Shown here in pieces: positions 1 through 6,918 of a stretch of 10,401 nt of DNA. The first letter of the stretch is position 1. Each line of letters opens with the position of its first letter. This DNA comes from Bacteroidales bacterium (GTDB lineage Bacteria > Bacteroidota > Bacteroidia > Bacteroidales > Azobacteroidaceae): contig JAJBTS010000085.1 of the NCBI GenBank assembly GCA_020860885.1, positions 1-10,401 of the forward strand. The letters are read 5' to 3'. The notes under the pieces were generated by a model. The model was not told the origin of the DNA. It was given only the letters and a program-made list of their open reading frames with translations, and did not search any database. A program made the position numbers and the translations under genes.

Positions 1-73
1 CATATAAACGACCTTTTCTACGAACGATTTTACAATCGGCGGTACGTTTTTTTAATGAAGCTCTTACTTTCAT
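1..73 (-). CDS. rpmJ: 50S ribosomal protein L36 (bL36), N-terminal part, zinc-free type, cut by the window edge
   Basis: The first 24 codons are visible and run off the left edge. They begin MKVRASLKKRTADCKIVRRK, the standard L36 start. L36 is the smallest 50S protein, usually 37-38 residues, and helps organise 23S rRNA near the L16 site. The zinc form has Cys at positions 11 and 14; here position 11 is Thr and only Cys14 remains, so a zinc ribbon cannot form in the usual way. The later ligands at about 27 and 33 lie outside the window. The gene is too short to be found by length alone and is called from its motif and position after infA. rpsM is expected next. Confidence 0.93.
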   Translation of the reverse strand, partial: MKVRASLKKRTADCKIVRRKGRLY

Positions 74-88
74 GTCTATTTATTTTTT

Positions 89-307
89 TTATTTATATCT
101 GAATGAAATACGGCCTTTAGTTAAATCATACGGAGACATTTCCACTTTCACCTTATCTCCGGGAAGGATCTTAATATAATGCATACGCATCTTCCCAGAA
201 ATATGAGCAGTGATCTCATGTCCATTTTCTAATTCAACCCGAAACATTGCATTAGACAATGCTTCTATAATTGTGCCATCTTGTTCTATCGCTGACTGTT
301 TAGCCAT
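89..307 (-). CDS. infA: Translation initiation factor IF-1
   Basis: IF-1 binds the A site of the 30S subunit during initiation and strengthens IF-2 and IF-3. The 72-residue product is exactly the family length and forms one OB-fold (S1-like). Visible landmarks are [20 protein letters not shown] at the N-terminus, [20 protein letters not shown] (22-41), the conserved [20 protein letters not shown] segment (43-62) and the end GRISFRYK. In E. coli infA lies elsewhere; its place between map and rpmJ is common in Bacteroidota and Firmicutes. The gap to rpmJ is 15 bases, A/T-rich with no clear promoter or Shine-Dalgarno sequence. Confidence 0.98.
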   Translation of the reverse strand: MAKQSAIEQDGTIIEALSNAMFRVELENGHEITAHISGKMRMHYIKILPGDKVKVEMSPYDLTKGRISFRYK

Positions 308-319
308 ATATTCAAAAAA

Positions 320-1102
320 TTAATTACTCTTATTATTTAAAACTTCTTCTATAAATTCAAACGTTGATAAAATATCTGCTTTTCCTGACCTGATAGCCAC
401 TGTATGTTCAAAATGAGCCGAAGGTTTTCGATCAGCAGTTCTGACTGTCCACCCATCTTTCTCAAATTTCACATTCTTCTTTCCCATATTAATCATAGGT
501 TCGATAGCAATACACATTCCACTCTTCAAAAGAGCTCCATAACCTTTTTTCCCATAATTAGGAACTTCAGGTGCTTCGTGCATATTTTTCCCTATACCAT
601 GACCTACTAATTCCCGAACAACACTATAACCATGACTTTCGCAATAAGTTTGAATAGAATTTCCAATATCTCCTATTCTTTTACCTTCTACGGCATTACT
701 TATTCCAACATATAAAGCCTCTTTCGTTGTTTGCAGAAGTTTTTTAATTTCAGGAGCTACTTCACCTACTTCAAAGGTGTAAGCCGAATCACCACAAAAA
801 CCATTAATCTTTGTTCCACAATCCACAGAAACAATATCACCTTCTCTTAGTTGATAAGTTCCCGGAATTCCATGAACCACGTGTTCATTGATCGAAATAC
901 AAAGAGCATTTGGAAAACCATTATAACCTTTAAATAAAGGAATGGCTCCATGATCCTGAATGAATTCTTCTGCTATCTTATCTAATTGAAGCGTAGTAAC
1001 CCCCGGAGCAATCCTTTTAGCTACTTCAGCGAGTGTAGCTCCAACAAGCCGGTTAGCTACACGCATCAATTCAATTTCTTCGTCTGTCTTTAAATAGATC
1101 AT
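320..1102 (-). CDS. map: Type I methionine aminopeptidase
   Basis: This cytosolic metalloprotease removes the initiator methionine from nascent proteins when the second residue is small. The 260-residue product is of the short type I class without an N-terminal extension. The five metal ligands of the pita-bread fold are visible: Asp94 (VDCG), Asp105 (GDSA), His168 (GHGIG), Glu201 (AIEPM) and Glu232 (HFEHT). The catalytic His77 (VVHGIP) and His175 (NMHEAP) are also intact, so the enzyme should be active. It follows secY by five bases and precedes infA by 12. In many Gram-positive bacteria adk lies between secY and map; here it does not. No Shine-Dalgarno site is seen. Confidence 0.98.
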   Translation of the reverse strand: MIYLKTDEEIELMRVANRLVGATLAEVAKRIAPGVTTLQLDKIAEEFIQDHGAIPLFKGYNGFPNALCISINEHVVHGIPGTYQLREGDIVSVDCGTKINGFCGDSAYTFEVGEVAPEIKKLLQTTKEALYVGISNAVEGKRIGDIGNSIQTYCESHGYSVVRELVGHGIGKNMHEAPEVPNYGKKGYGALLKSGMCIAIEPMINMGKKNVKFEKDGWTVRTADRKPSAHFEHTVAIRSGKADILSTFEFIEEVLNNKSN

Positions 1103-1107
1103 TCTAA

Positions 1108-2451
1108 TTAATAAGCGTTCCCTTGCCTTCCTTTAATTCTTCCGGATTTCAATAATCCATCGTAATGACGCATCAACAAATGACTTTCGACCTGTTGCAA
1201 CGTATCCAGAACAACCCCTACCAGAATCAACAATGAAGTTCCTCCAAAGAAAGAAGCAAATTCCGGCTGTATCCCAAAGAAGTGAGCAAAAGCGGGCATA
1301 ATTGCCACCAATGCAAGGAAGAAAGATCCGGGGAGTGTTATTCTTGACATGATTTCATCAATATATTCAGCAGTTTTTTTACCGGGTTTAACTCCGGGTA
1401 TAAAACCATTATTTCGTTTTAGATCTTCTGCCATTTGTTTAGGATTAATCGTAATAGCAGTATAGAAATATGTAAACAAAATAATCAGAACAGCATTAAT
1501 AAAATTATACCAGAAACCATAAATATCTGTTAATGGTCCAAATATTCTTGCCATCCAGCTATCCGGATCACCTGATCCGTAACCGATTAATGCCACCGGT
1601 ATAAACATAATAGCTTGAGCAAAGATAATAGGCATTACATTCGCTGCATTTACTTTTAATGGAATATATTGTCTGGCACCTCCGTATTGTTTGTTACCTA
1701 TCATTTGCTTTGCATATTGGACAGGAATTCGTCTTGTTCCCTGAACTAATAATATAGCGCCTGCAATAACAGCTAATAAAAGAAGGATTTCGATAATAAA
1801 CATAACCAAACCTCCGGATGCTTCACTGATTCTGGAATAAAATTCCTGAAATAAAGATTGAGGCAAACGAGCAAGAATACCCACCATAATGATAAAAGAA
1901 ATACCATTTCCAATACCTTTATCGGTAATTCTTTCTCCTAACCACAATACAAACATTGAACCTGCAGCTAGTATTACCGTAGAAGAAATTGTAAACCACA
2001 TACCTGTTGGCACTGCGCCACCTACCGCTCTCATCTGTACATTCAGATTGATAAGATAAGTAGGAGCCTGTAATAAAAGGATAGCTAATGTTAAGTAACG
2101 GGTATACTGATTAATCTTTCTTCTACCACTTTCACCTTCGCGTTGTAACTTTTGAAAATGAGGTATCGCGATAGATAGCAACTGGATTACGATAGATGCA
2201 GAAATGTAAGGCATTATTCCTAATGCTACAATCGAAGCATTCGAGAAAGCACCTCCCGAGAACATATCTAATAAACCCATCAAACCACCGGAAGTTTGAT
2301 CGCGTAGTGCTGTTAAAGCAGATGGATCAATACCGGGAATGGTAATAACAGATAAAAAGCGATATACCGTAATCAAAAGAAGAGTCACAAGGATTCGATT
2401 TCTCAAATCCTCGATCTTCCATATATTTTTAATTGTATCAACTGCTCTCAT
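1108..2451 (-). CDS. secY: Protein translocase subunit SecY, preprotein-conducting channel
   Basis: SecY forms the inner-membrane channel of the SecYEG translocon, used by SecA for export and by ribosomes for membrane insertion. The 447-residue product has about ten hydrophobic segments, near residues 20-37, 72-96, 118-138, 151-172, 180-197, 213-237, 268-291, 312-335, 372-394 and 400-420. The plug region lies about 55-70 (GLMGLLDMFSGGAF). The cytoplasmic loop before segment 3 holds KLQREGESGRRKIN, segment 5 begins with GIGNGIS, and the fifth cytoplasmic loop reads GFIPGVKPGKKTAEYID. In that loop Lys355 stands where E. coli has Arg357. Five bases separate it from map. Placing secY last in the spc genes matches most bacteria. 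Confidence 0.98.
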   Translation of the reverse strand: MRAVDTIKNIWKIEDLRNRILVTLLLITVYRFLSVITIPGIDPSALTALRDQTSGGLMGLLDMFSGGAFSNASIVALGIMPYISASIVIQLLSIAIPHFQKLQREGESGRRKINQYTRYLTLAILLLQAPTYLINLNVQMRAVGGAVPTGMWFTISSTVILAAGSMFVLWLGERITDKGIGNGISFIIMVGILARLPQSLFQEFYSRISEASGGLVMFIIEILLLLAVIAGAILLVQGTRRIPVQYAKQMIGNKQYGGARQYIPLKVNAANVMPIIFAQAIMFIPVALIGYGSGDPDSWMARIFGPLTDIYGFWYNFINAVLIILFTYFYTAITINPKQMAEDLKRNNGFIPGVKPGKKTAEYIDEIMSRITLPGSFFLALVAIMPAFAHFFGIQPEFASFFGGTSLLILVGVVLDTLQQVESHLLMRHYDGLLKSGRIKGRQGNAY

Positions 2452-2457
2452 TATTTT

Positions 2458-2904
2458 TTAGAGTTTAACGGCTTTACCCCCTGCTTTACTAATCGCTTCT
2501 TCGGCTGCTTTAGAGAAAGCATTTGCAGTAACTTCTACTGCAGAAGTAATTGTTCCTTTAGCAAGAATTTTCACCAGTTGTTTAGATGAAATAAAACCAG
2601 CATTCTTTAACTCTTCGATACCAATTTTTGTTAATTGTTGAGCTTCTGCCAATGCCTGAATAGTGTCAAGATTAATCGCCTTATATTCCACACGGTTAAT
2701 GTTCTTGAAACCGAATTTAGGCAATCGTCTTTGAATAGGCATCTGACCTCCTTCGAAACCAATTTTCTTGGAATAACCAGATCTTGATTTCTGTCCTTTA
2801 TGACCTCTTGTGGAAGTTCCTCCTAGCCCGGATCCGGTACCACGACCTATTCTCTTCCGGGTTTTTATAGAACCTTCAGCGGGTTTTAAATTCGATAGAT
2901 TCAT
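2458..2904 (-). CDS. rplO: 50S ribosomal protein L15 (uL15)
   Basis: L15 binds 23S rRNA late in assembly and reaches deep into the subunit with an unstructured basic arm. The 148-residue product starts MNLSNLKPAEGSIKTRKRIG and then has RGTGSGLGGTSTRGHKGQKS (21-40), the glycine- and arginine-rich arm of the family. Next comes IGFEGGQMPIQRRLPKFGFK (48-67), the most conserved L15 signature. The C-terminal globular domain (about 75-148) ends in KAGGKAVKL. Length is standard. secY follows after six bases, as usual. The leader is A-rich without a Shine-Dalgarno site. Confidence 0.98.
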   Translation of the reverse strand: MNLSNLKPAEGSIKTRKRIGRGTGSGLGGTSTRGHKGQKSRSGYSKKIGFEGGQMPIQRRLPKFGFKNINRVEYKAINLDTIQALAEAQQLTKIGIEELKNAGFISSKQLVKILAKGTITSAVEVTANAFSKAAEEAISKAGGKAVKL

Positions 2905-2937
2905 TTTATTTAGTGTTTTATTTTTATCAAAATTGAA

Positions 2938-3114
2938 TTACTTCTCAATAGAAACCAAGTGTTTCACTTTGTCGATCATACCACGGATCGCAGGATTGTC
3001 CGGGTGTTCCACCACACGGTTCAATCGTCTTAATCCCAGAGCATCCAAAGTTCTTTTTTGTTCTTTAGGACAATTGATGCGACTTCTTACTTGCTTAACT
3101 TTAATAGTTGCCAT
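2938..3114 (-). CDS. rpmD: 50S ribosomal protein L30 (uL30)
   Basis: L30 is a small non-essential-class protein of the large subunit, present in only part of the bacteria. I start it at the ATG at 3114, giving 58 residues beginning MATIKVKQVRSRINCPKEQK, which matches family length and start. An in-frame TTG 15 bases upstream would add only five residues encoded by the ribosome binding site itself. The central block RTLDALGLRRLNRVVEHPDN (about 22-41) and the following PAIRGMIDKVKHLV are the L30 signature. It sits between rpsE and rplO in canonical order, with 33 bases before rplO. Confidence 0.96.
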   Translation of the reverse strand: MATIKVKQVRSRINCPKEQKRTLDALGLRRLNRVVEHPDNPAIRGMIDKVKHLVSIEK

Positions 3115-3121
3115 ATCTTTT

Positions 3122-3127
3122 CCTCCC
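3122..3127 (-). promoter_or_regulatory. Strong Shine-Dalgarno site that decides the rpmD start
   Basis: The minus strand reads GGGAGG, then seven bases (AAAAGAT) and an ATG at 3114. A TTG at 3129 in the same frame would put this purine run inside the gene; the presence of the site at the usual distance favours the ATG. Confidence 0.85.
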
Positions 3128-3130
3128 AAA

Positions 3131-3643
3131 TTAACCTTTAAATACTTTTTCCACTGATATACCTCTGTTTTGAGCCACCATAGCAGGATCTCTCAACTCA
3201 CTTAAAGCCAATATCGTAGCTTTAACTAAGTTATGAGGATTTGACGATCCTTTGGATTTTGCCAAAACGTCTGTAATTCCAACACTCTCTAATACTGCAC
3301 GCATCGCACCTCCGGCTTTTACCCCGGTACCATGAGTAGCAGGTTTAATGAATACCTGAGCACCACCAAACTTAGCTAATTGTTCATGGGGAATTGTACC
3401 TTTATATACAGGAACTTTTATCAAGTTCTTTTTTGCTGCTTCAACTCCTTTGGCAATAGCCGCGGTAACTTCACCGGCTTTACCTAATCCCCAGCCAATG
3501 ATACCATCTTCATTTCCAACAACAACAATAGCTGCAAAACTGAAGGTACGACCTCCCTTTGTAACCTTTGTCACACGGTTGATGGCTACCAATCTATCTT
3601 TCAATTCTAAGTCGTTTGTTGACTTTACTTTTTGTACTGCCAT
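3131..3643 (-). CDS. rpsE: 30S ribosomal protein S5 (uS5)
   Basis: S5 lies at the back of the 30S subunit at the mRNA entry, with S3 and S4; changes in it affect accuracy and spectinomycin resistance. The 170-residue product has the N-terminal double-stranded RNA-binding-like domain with [20 protein letters not shown] (about 20-39), including the intact KGGR loop equivalent to the spectinomycin region of E. coli. It also has [20 protein letters not shown] (50-69) and the C-terminal domain signature [20 protein letters not shown] (101-120). No loop deletion is apparent, so nothing suggests spectinomycin resistance. The stop is 16 bases before the rpmD start, and the Shine-Dalgarno site of rpmD lies in that gap. 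Confidence 0.98.
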   Translation of the reverse strand: MAVQKVKSTNDLELKDRLVAINRVTKVTKGGRTFSFAAIVVVGNEDGIIGWGLGKAGEVTAAIAKGVEAAKKNLIKVPVYKGTIPHEQLAKFGGAQVFIKPATHGTGVKAGGAMRAVLESVGITDVLAKSKGSSNPHNLVKATILALSELRDPAMVAQNRGISVEKVFKG

Positions 3644-3648
3644 TTTTA

Positions 3649-3993
3649 TTAAAATTTAAGTCCACCTTTACGGGCAGCATCTGCCAATTCTTTCACTCTT
3701 CCATGGTACAAATAACCATTACGATCGAACACTACAGCTTGTATGCCTGCCTCTTTAGATTTTTGAGCAATTAATTCTCCTACTTTAGAAGCAATTTCTT
3801 TTTTAGGAGCTTTATCTGTTATTGCTAGAGAAGAAGCAGCAGCCAAAGTTTTTCCTGTCAAGTCATCTATAACCTGAGCATAAATTTGTTTGTTGCTTCT
3901 GAACACTGTTAAACGCGGACGATCAGCAGTACCAGAGATATGCTTACGAACCCGTTGTTTTATTTTGATTCTTCTTAATTCCTTTGTTGTCAT
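3649..3993 (-). CDS. rplR: 50S ribosomal protein L18 (uL18)
   Basis: L18 binds 5S rRNA and, with L5, brings it into the central protuberance. The 114-residue product starts with a basic stretch ([20 protein letters not shown], residues 4-23), then [20 protein letters not shown] (25-44), the family signature, and [20 protein letters not shown] (89-108), the conserved C-terminal block with G-x-x-Y-H-G-R-V. Length is standard. It lies between rplF and rpsE as in all spc operons. Its leader is A/T-rich without a Shine-Dalgarno site, and rpsE starts five bases after its stop. Confidence 0.97.
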   Translation of the reverse strand: MTTKELRRIKIKQRVRKHISGTADRPRLTVFRSNKQIYAQVIDDLTGKTLAAASSLAITDKAPKKEIASKVGELIAQKSKEAGIQAVVFDRNGYLYHGRVKELADAARKGGLKF

Positions 3994-4013
3994 GATAATT
4001 TCAGTTATGTAAA

Positions 4014-4565
4014 TTATTTACTTGCTGACTTTCCGGATTTCCTACGAACTACTTCACCAACAAAGCGAACTCCTTTACCTTTGTAAGGCTCTACTTTACG
4101 GAAAGAACGTATCTTCGCACAAACTTGTCCGAGCAGTTGTTTATCAGCCGATTCCAAAATAACCAAAGGGTTTTTATTCCTTTCGCTCTTGGTTTCAACT
4201 TTAATTTCCGGAGGCAGTTGCATATAGATATTGTGAGTGTAACCCAGGGCAAAATCCAGAAGGTTTCCGGTATTTGTTACACGGTAACCAACTCCAACTA
4301 ATTCAAGTTCTTTTTTGTACCCTTCAGAAACTCCAATAACCATATTGCTGATCAAAGAGCGATACAAACCATGCATAGCACGATTTTGTCTTTCATCGTT
4401 TGGTCGCGTAACTGTCAATTCATTACCATTCACTTCAACTACAATAGCAGGATTAATCTCCTGGACTAATTCTCCTTTCGGACCTTTCACTGTAATTACA
4501 TTGTCTTTTTGACTTACAGTTACTCCTGCTGGTATTGTTATGGGTAGCTTTCCTATTCTAGACAT
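4014..4565 (-). CDS. rplF: 50S ribosomal protein L6 (uL6)
   Basis: L6 binds 23S rRNA near the sarcin-ricin loop and the factor-binding site. The 183-residue product shows the two duplicated L6 domains. The first begins [14 protein letters not shown] and carries [10 protein letters not shown] (about 24-33). The second starts around residue 83 with [13 protein letters not shown] and ends with the family signature [19 protein letters not shown] (about 158-176). The tail is short and basic. Length is slightly above E. coli L6 (177). The start is fixed by the strong Shine-Dalgarno site seven bases upstream. Gap to rplR is 20 bases. Confidence 0.98.
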   Translation of the reverse strand: MSRIGKLPITIPAGVTVSQKDNVITVKGPKGELVQEINPAIVVEVNGNELTVTRPNDERQNRAMHGLYRSLISNMVIGVSEGYKKELELVGVGYRVTNTGNLLDFALGYTHNIYMQLPPEIKVETKSERNKNPLVILESADKQLLGQVCAKIRSFRKVEPYKGKGVRFVGEVVRRKSGKSASK

Positions 4566-4572
4566 ACTATTT

Positions 4573-4578
4573 CCTCCT
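4573..4578 (-). promoter_or_regulatory. Strong Shine-Dalgarno site of rplF
   Basis: The minus strand reads AGGAGG, then seven bases (AAATAGT) and the ATG of rplF. It lies in the 16-base gap after rpsH. Same GGAGGAAA form and spacing as the rplW and rpmD sites. Confidence 0.85.
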
Positions 4579-4581
4579 TAA

Positions 4582-4977
4582 TTAATAAACATAACATAAT
4601 ACTTCACCCCCGATCTTAAGATCGCGGGCTTCTTTGTCTGTCATCACACCCTTAGAAGTAGATAGTACGGCAATGCCTAATCCATTCAATACTCTCGGCA
4701 TATCTTTATAACCGACATACTTACGTAAACCCGGAGTAGATATTCTCTTCAGGTTTTTAATTGCATTCACTTTGTTTACAGGGTCATATTTCAGGGCAAT
4801 TTTTATTGCACCCTGAGGACCGTCTTCTACAAACTTGTAATTCAAGATGTAGCCTTTGTCGAAAAGGATCTTAGTGATCTCTTTCTTTAAATTTGACGCA
4901 GGAACCTCTACCACTCTATGCTTGGCTTTGATAGCGTTCCTTAGTCTCGTCAGATAATCTGCGATTGGATCTGTCAT
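4582..4977 (-). CDS. rpsH: 30S ribosomal protein S8 (uS8)
   Basis: S8 is a primary binder of the central domain of 16S rRNA; in E. coli it also represses the spc operon by binding its mRNA near the start of rplE. The 131-residue product begins [20 protein letters not shown], the standard opening, and ends with the RNA-binding block [20 protein letters not shown] (about 101-120) and GGEVLCYVY. The STSKG motif at 106-110 is the known rRNA contact. Its leader contains two inverted repeats, the nearer ending 17 bases before the ATG, which could be an S8-related control site; that is inference. No Shine-Dalgarno sequence is seen. Sixteen bases separate it from rplF. Confidence 0.98.
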   Translation of the reverse strand: MTDPIADYLTRLRNAIKAKHRVVEVPASNLKKEITKILFDKGYILNYKFVEDGPQGAIKIALKYDPVNKVNAIKNLKRISTPGLRKYVGYKDMPRVLNGLGIAVLSTSKGVMTDKEARDLKIGGEVLCYVY

Positions 4978-4993
4978 GATTCTTTTAATTTAA

Positions 4994-5017
4994 ATTGATC
5001 CCGCCTATCGGGACAAT
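4994..5017 (-). repeat. Compact GC-stemmed hairpin just upstream of rpsH
   Basis: The plus-strand sequence ATTG-A-TCCCG-CCTAT-CGGGA-CAAT forms nine pairs with a single bulged base and a five-base loop. It ends 17 bases before the rpsH start. On the transcript it is followed by TTTAAATTAAAAG rather than a U-run, so it does not look like a Rho-independent terminator. A role in blocking a nuclease or in controlling rpsH translation is possible but only inferred. Confidence 0.55.
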
Positions 5018-5034
5018 ATTTAACACTCTATTAT

Positions 5035-5108
5035 ATGAAGAAATGAAGCTAATGAAGGAAAGAAGTATACAACCCATTATTTCCTTATCATTAACTCATT
5101 CTTTTCAT
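5035..5108 (-). repeat. Long imperfect inverted repeat in the rpsN-rpsH gap
   Basis: On the minus strand the first arm occupies 5108-5080 and the second 5061-5035, with an 18-base loop at 5079-5062. Hand pairing gives about 24 base pairs in blocks of 5, 3, 4, 6 and 6, separated by small bulges and including one G-U pair. The innermost block is AGGAAA against TTTCCT and the next is TAATGA against TCATTA. The repeat begins seven bases after the rpsN stop. The symmetry is seen in the sequence. Whether it is an RNA regulatory element, a processing site or a remnant of a small repeat element is not decided. There is no U-run after it, so a standard terminator is unlikely. Confidence 0.6.
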
Positions 5109-5114
5109 TCTTTA

Positions 5115-5384
5115 TTACCAGCTTGCTTTTTTCACGCCCGGGATTAATCCGGCAGAAGCCATTTCACGAAATTGGATACGGGAAATGCCAAACTGACGAA
5201 TATAGCCTTTAGGACGTCCTGTTATTTTGCAACGATTGTGCAAACGAACAGGAGAAGCATTCTTAGGTATAGCCTGCAAAGCTTCCCAGTTACCTTCTTT
5301 TTTCAACTGAGCTCTTTTCTCAGCATACTTAGCAACCAGTTTTGCACGCTTTACCTCACGGGCTTTCATTGATTCTTTAGCCAT
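5115..5384 (-). CDS. rpsN: 30S ribosomal protein S14 (uS14), zinc-independent (C-minus) form
   Basis: S14 completes the 30S head near S3, S10 and S19. The 89-residue product ends with the conserved [34 protein letters not shown] region (residues 56-89). The zinc-binding form carries two CxxC pairs around this block; here only Cys52 remains, and the second pair position reads GISRIQF, so no zinc site can form. The length also fits the longer zinc-free type found in E. coli (101 residues) rather than the 61-residue zinc type. It starts one base after rplE. A 137-base gap with strong inverted repeats follows before rpsH, the longest in the window. No Shine-Dalgarno site is present. Confidence 0.97.
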   Translation of the reverse strand: MAKESMKAREVKRAKLVAKYAEKRAQLKKEGNWEALQAIPKNASPVRLHNRCKITGRPKGYIRQFGISRIQFREMASAGLIPGVKKASW

Positions 5385-5385
5385 A

Positions 5386-5946
5386 TTATTGTTCTTTTTT
5401 TGCGTTTTTAAAAGGTAAGCCGAATTCTCTCAAAAGAGCATAACCTTCCTCATCTGTTTTTGCAGAAGTTACAAAGGTAATATTCATTCCTAATATTTTA
5501 GTAATATTATCGATATTTATTTCAGGAAAAATAATTTGTTCCTGAATACCTAATGTATAATTACCTCTTCCGTCTAACTTACTTTCTATCCCCTTGAAGT
5601 CACGGATACGTGGTAAAGCAACACGAACCAATCTTTCAAGGAACTCATACATTTGCTCACGACGCAATGTAACCATTACACCTATCGGCATTTTCTTACG
5701 TAATTTGAAGTTTGAAATATCCTTTTTAGAGATAGTCGCTACTGTTTTCTGACCAGTAATATTGGTTAGTTCCTGAATAGCTACATCGATAATTTTTTTA
5801 TCTGCCACAGCCATTCCAAGACCTTGATTTATTACGATCTTCTTCAATACAGGAACTTGCATAACCGACGAGTATTGGAACTCTTTCATCAATGCAGGAA
5901 CAATCTTTTCCTTATATTCTTTTTTAAGATTTGCTGTATTATTCAT
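5386..5946 (-). CDS. rplE: 50S ribosomal protein L5 (uL5)
   Basis: L5 binds 5S rRNA with L18 and L25 family proteins and anchors it in the central protuberance; it also contacts the P-site tRNA. The 186-residue product has the familiar [14 protein letters not shown] segment (about 31-44), which contains the conserved start of the L5 N-terminal domain. It also has the [20 protein letters not shown] block, the [20 protein letters not shown] segment with the conserved LPRIRDF, and [16 protein letters not shown]. Length is near the family norm of about 180. Start choice is supported by a strong Shine-Dalgarno site and the TAATG overlap with rplX. rpsN begins one base after its stop. Confidence 0.98.
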   Translation of the reverse strand: MNNTANLKKEYKEKIVPALMKEFQYSSVMQVPVLKKIVINQGLGMAVADKKIIDVAIQELTNITGQKTVATISKKDISNFKLRKKMPIGVMVTLRREQMYEFLERLVRVALPRIRDFKGIESKLDGRGNYTLGIQEQIIFPEINIDNITKILGMNITFVTSAKTDEEGYALLREFGLPFKNAKKEQ

Positions 5947-6266
5947 TACTTAATTTCCTCCCCTGATTTTTTTGAAATACGAACCAACACCCCTTTTGCA
6001 TTCAGTTTACGATCGATACGGGTCGGTTTACCAGATTTAGGATCTACTACCTGCAAGTTCGAAATATGAACAGGAGCTTCTTTCTTTGTAATTCCACCCT
6101 GAGGGCTCTTCGCATTAGGCTTAGTACTCTTAGATACCATATTAACACCTTCTATAAGGGCACGTTGCTTGTCGATATATACTTTTAGTACGCGACCTGT
6201 TTTGCCCTTATCTTCTCCAGCGTTAACAAAAACTATATCGCCTTTTTTAATATGTAATTTGCTCAT
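5946..6266 (-). CDS. rplX: 50S ribosomal protein L24 (uL24)
   Basis: L24 is an assembly initiator that binds the 5' domain of 23S rRNA near the tunnel exit. The 106-residue product opens [20 protein letters not shown] followed by [10 protein letters not shown], a clear KOW motif (residues about 8-34), and contains the [18 protein letters not shown] segment typical of bacterial L24 and the late KSGKPTRI block. Its TAA stop shares one base with the ATG of rplE (TAATG), and the ribosome binding site of rplE lies inside its last codons, so the two genes are probably translationally coupled. A weak AGGA lies directly against its own start, too close to be a normal Shine-Dalgarno site. Eighteen bases separate it from rplN. 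Confidence 0.97.
   Translation of the reverse strand: MSKLHIKKGDIVFVNAGEDKGKTGRVLKVYIDKQRALIEGVNMVSKSTKPNAKSPQGGITKKEAPVHISNLQVVDPKSGKPTRIDRKLNAKGVLVRISKKSGEEIK
5957..5963 (-). promoter_or_regulatory. Strong Shine-Dalgarno site of rplE inside the end of rplX
   Basis: The minus strand reads GGGGAGGAAATTAAGTAATG: the GGAGG core lies ten bases before the rplE ATG and within the last codons of rplX. It shares the GGAGGAAA form with the sites of rplW, rplF and rpmD, where the spacing is seven bases. It supports the ATG at 5946. Confidence 0.8.
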
Positions 6267-6284
6267 TTCCTATAGTTTTTTTAA

Positions 6285-6650
6285 TTATAGCACTTCCGGT
6301 GCTAAAGAAACGATCTTCATATTTACGGCACGCAATTCACGGGCAACAGGGCCAAAGATACGACTTCCTCTGATTTCTCCTGCATTGTTCAACAATACAC
6401 AAGCATTGTCGTCAAAGCGGATATAAGAACCATCGGCACGACGTATTTCTTTTTTCGTACGTACTATAATCGCTTTAGATACTGCACCTTTTTTAACATC
6501 ACTGGATGGGATAACGTGTTTCACAGCCACGACAATTACATCCCCAACAGAAGCATATCTTCTTTTTGTGCCTCCCAATACCCGGATACAAAGTACTTCT
6601 TTTGCTCCCGAATTGTCGGCTACCATAAGTCTAGATTCTTGTTGTATCAT
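6285..6650 (-). CDS. rplN: 50S ribosomal protein L14 (uL14)
   Basis: L14 binds 23S rRNA on the subunit interface and, with L19, forms bridge contacts to 16S rRNA; it is also the docking site of the silencing factor RsfS in many bacteria. The 121-residue product begins [19 protein letters not shown], the standard L14 start, and contains [20 protein letters not shown] (about 22-41), the [19 protein letters not shown] block and the family segment [11 protein letters not shown] followed by [17 protein letters not shown]. Length is normal. It begins the spc part of the cluster and starts only two bases after the rpsQ stop, so coupled translation is likely. No Shine-Dalgarno site is present. Confidence 0.98.
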   Translation of the reverse strand: MIQQESRLMVADNSGAKEVLCIRVLGGTKRRYASVGDVIVVAVKHVIPSSDVKKGAVSKAIIVRTKKEIRRADGSYIRFDDNACVLLNNAGEIRGSRIFGPVARELRAVNMKIVSLAPEVL

Positions 6651-6652
6651 AA

Positions 6653-6910
6653 TTACTTAGCTTTTTCAATGATTTCCACTAATCTCCATCTCTTTGTTTT
6701 GCTCAAAGGACGAGTTTCCATGATCTTTACCGTATCACCGATATTGCATTCATTCTTTTCGTCATGAGCATGGAATTTTTTCGTTTTATTAACGAACTTT
6801 CCATATTTAGGGTGCTTTTCTTTCCATTTCACAGCAACAGTAATGGATTTATCCATTTTATTACTGGAAACAACACCTATTCTTTCTTTTCTTAAATTTC
6901 TAGTTTCCAT
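6653..6910 (-). CDS. rpsQ: 30S ribosomal protein S17 (uS17)
   Basis: S17 is a primary 16S rRNA-binding protein of the 30S body with an OB-fold. The 85-residue product begins [20 protein letters not shown], then [20 protein letters not shown] (about 22-41), where the family has the conserved K-[ST]-x-x-V strand. The segment [20 protein letters not shown] (about 44-63) contains the family signature GDxVxI, followed by [17 protein letters not shown]. The standard bacterial length and the position between rpmC and rplN (gaps of eight and two bases) agree with the end of the S10 operon in E. coli. Here the next gene follows without a visible promoter, so S10 and spc parts are probably co-transcribed. 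Confidence 0.97.
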   Translation of the reverse strand: METRNLRKERIGVVSSNKMDKSITVAVKWKEKHPKYGKFVNKTKKFHAHDEKNECNIGDTVKIMETRPLSKTKRWRLVEIIEKAK

Positions 6911-6918
6911 TCAGTTGC

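Noticed and set aside
3115..3129. TTG start extending rpmD by five residues
   Set aside because: The extra codons are the Shine-Dalgarno sequence itself; the ATG at 3114 gives the family start.
4978..5114. Internal promoter or Rho-independent terminator in the rpsN-rpsH gap
   Set aside because: No TAnnTTTG element is present on the minus strand, and neither hairpin is followed by a U-run.
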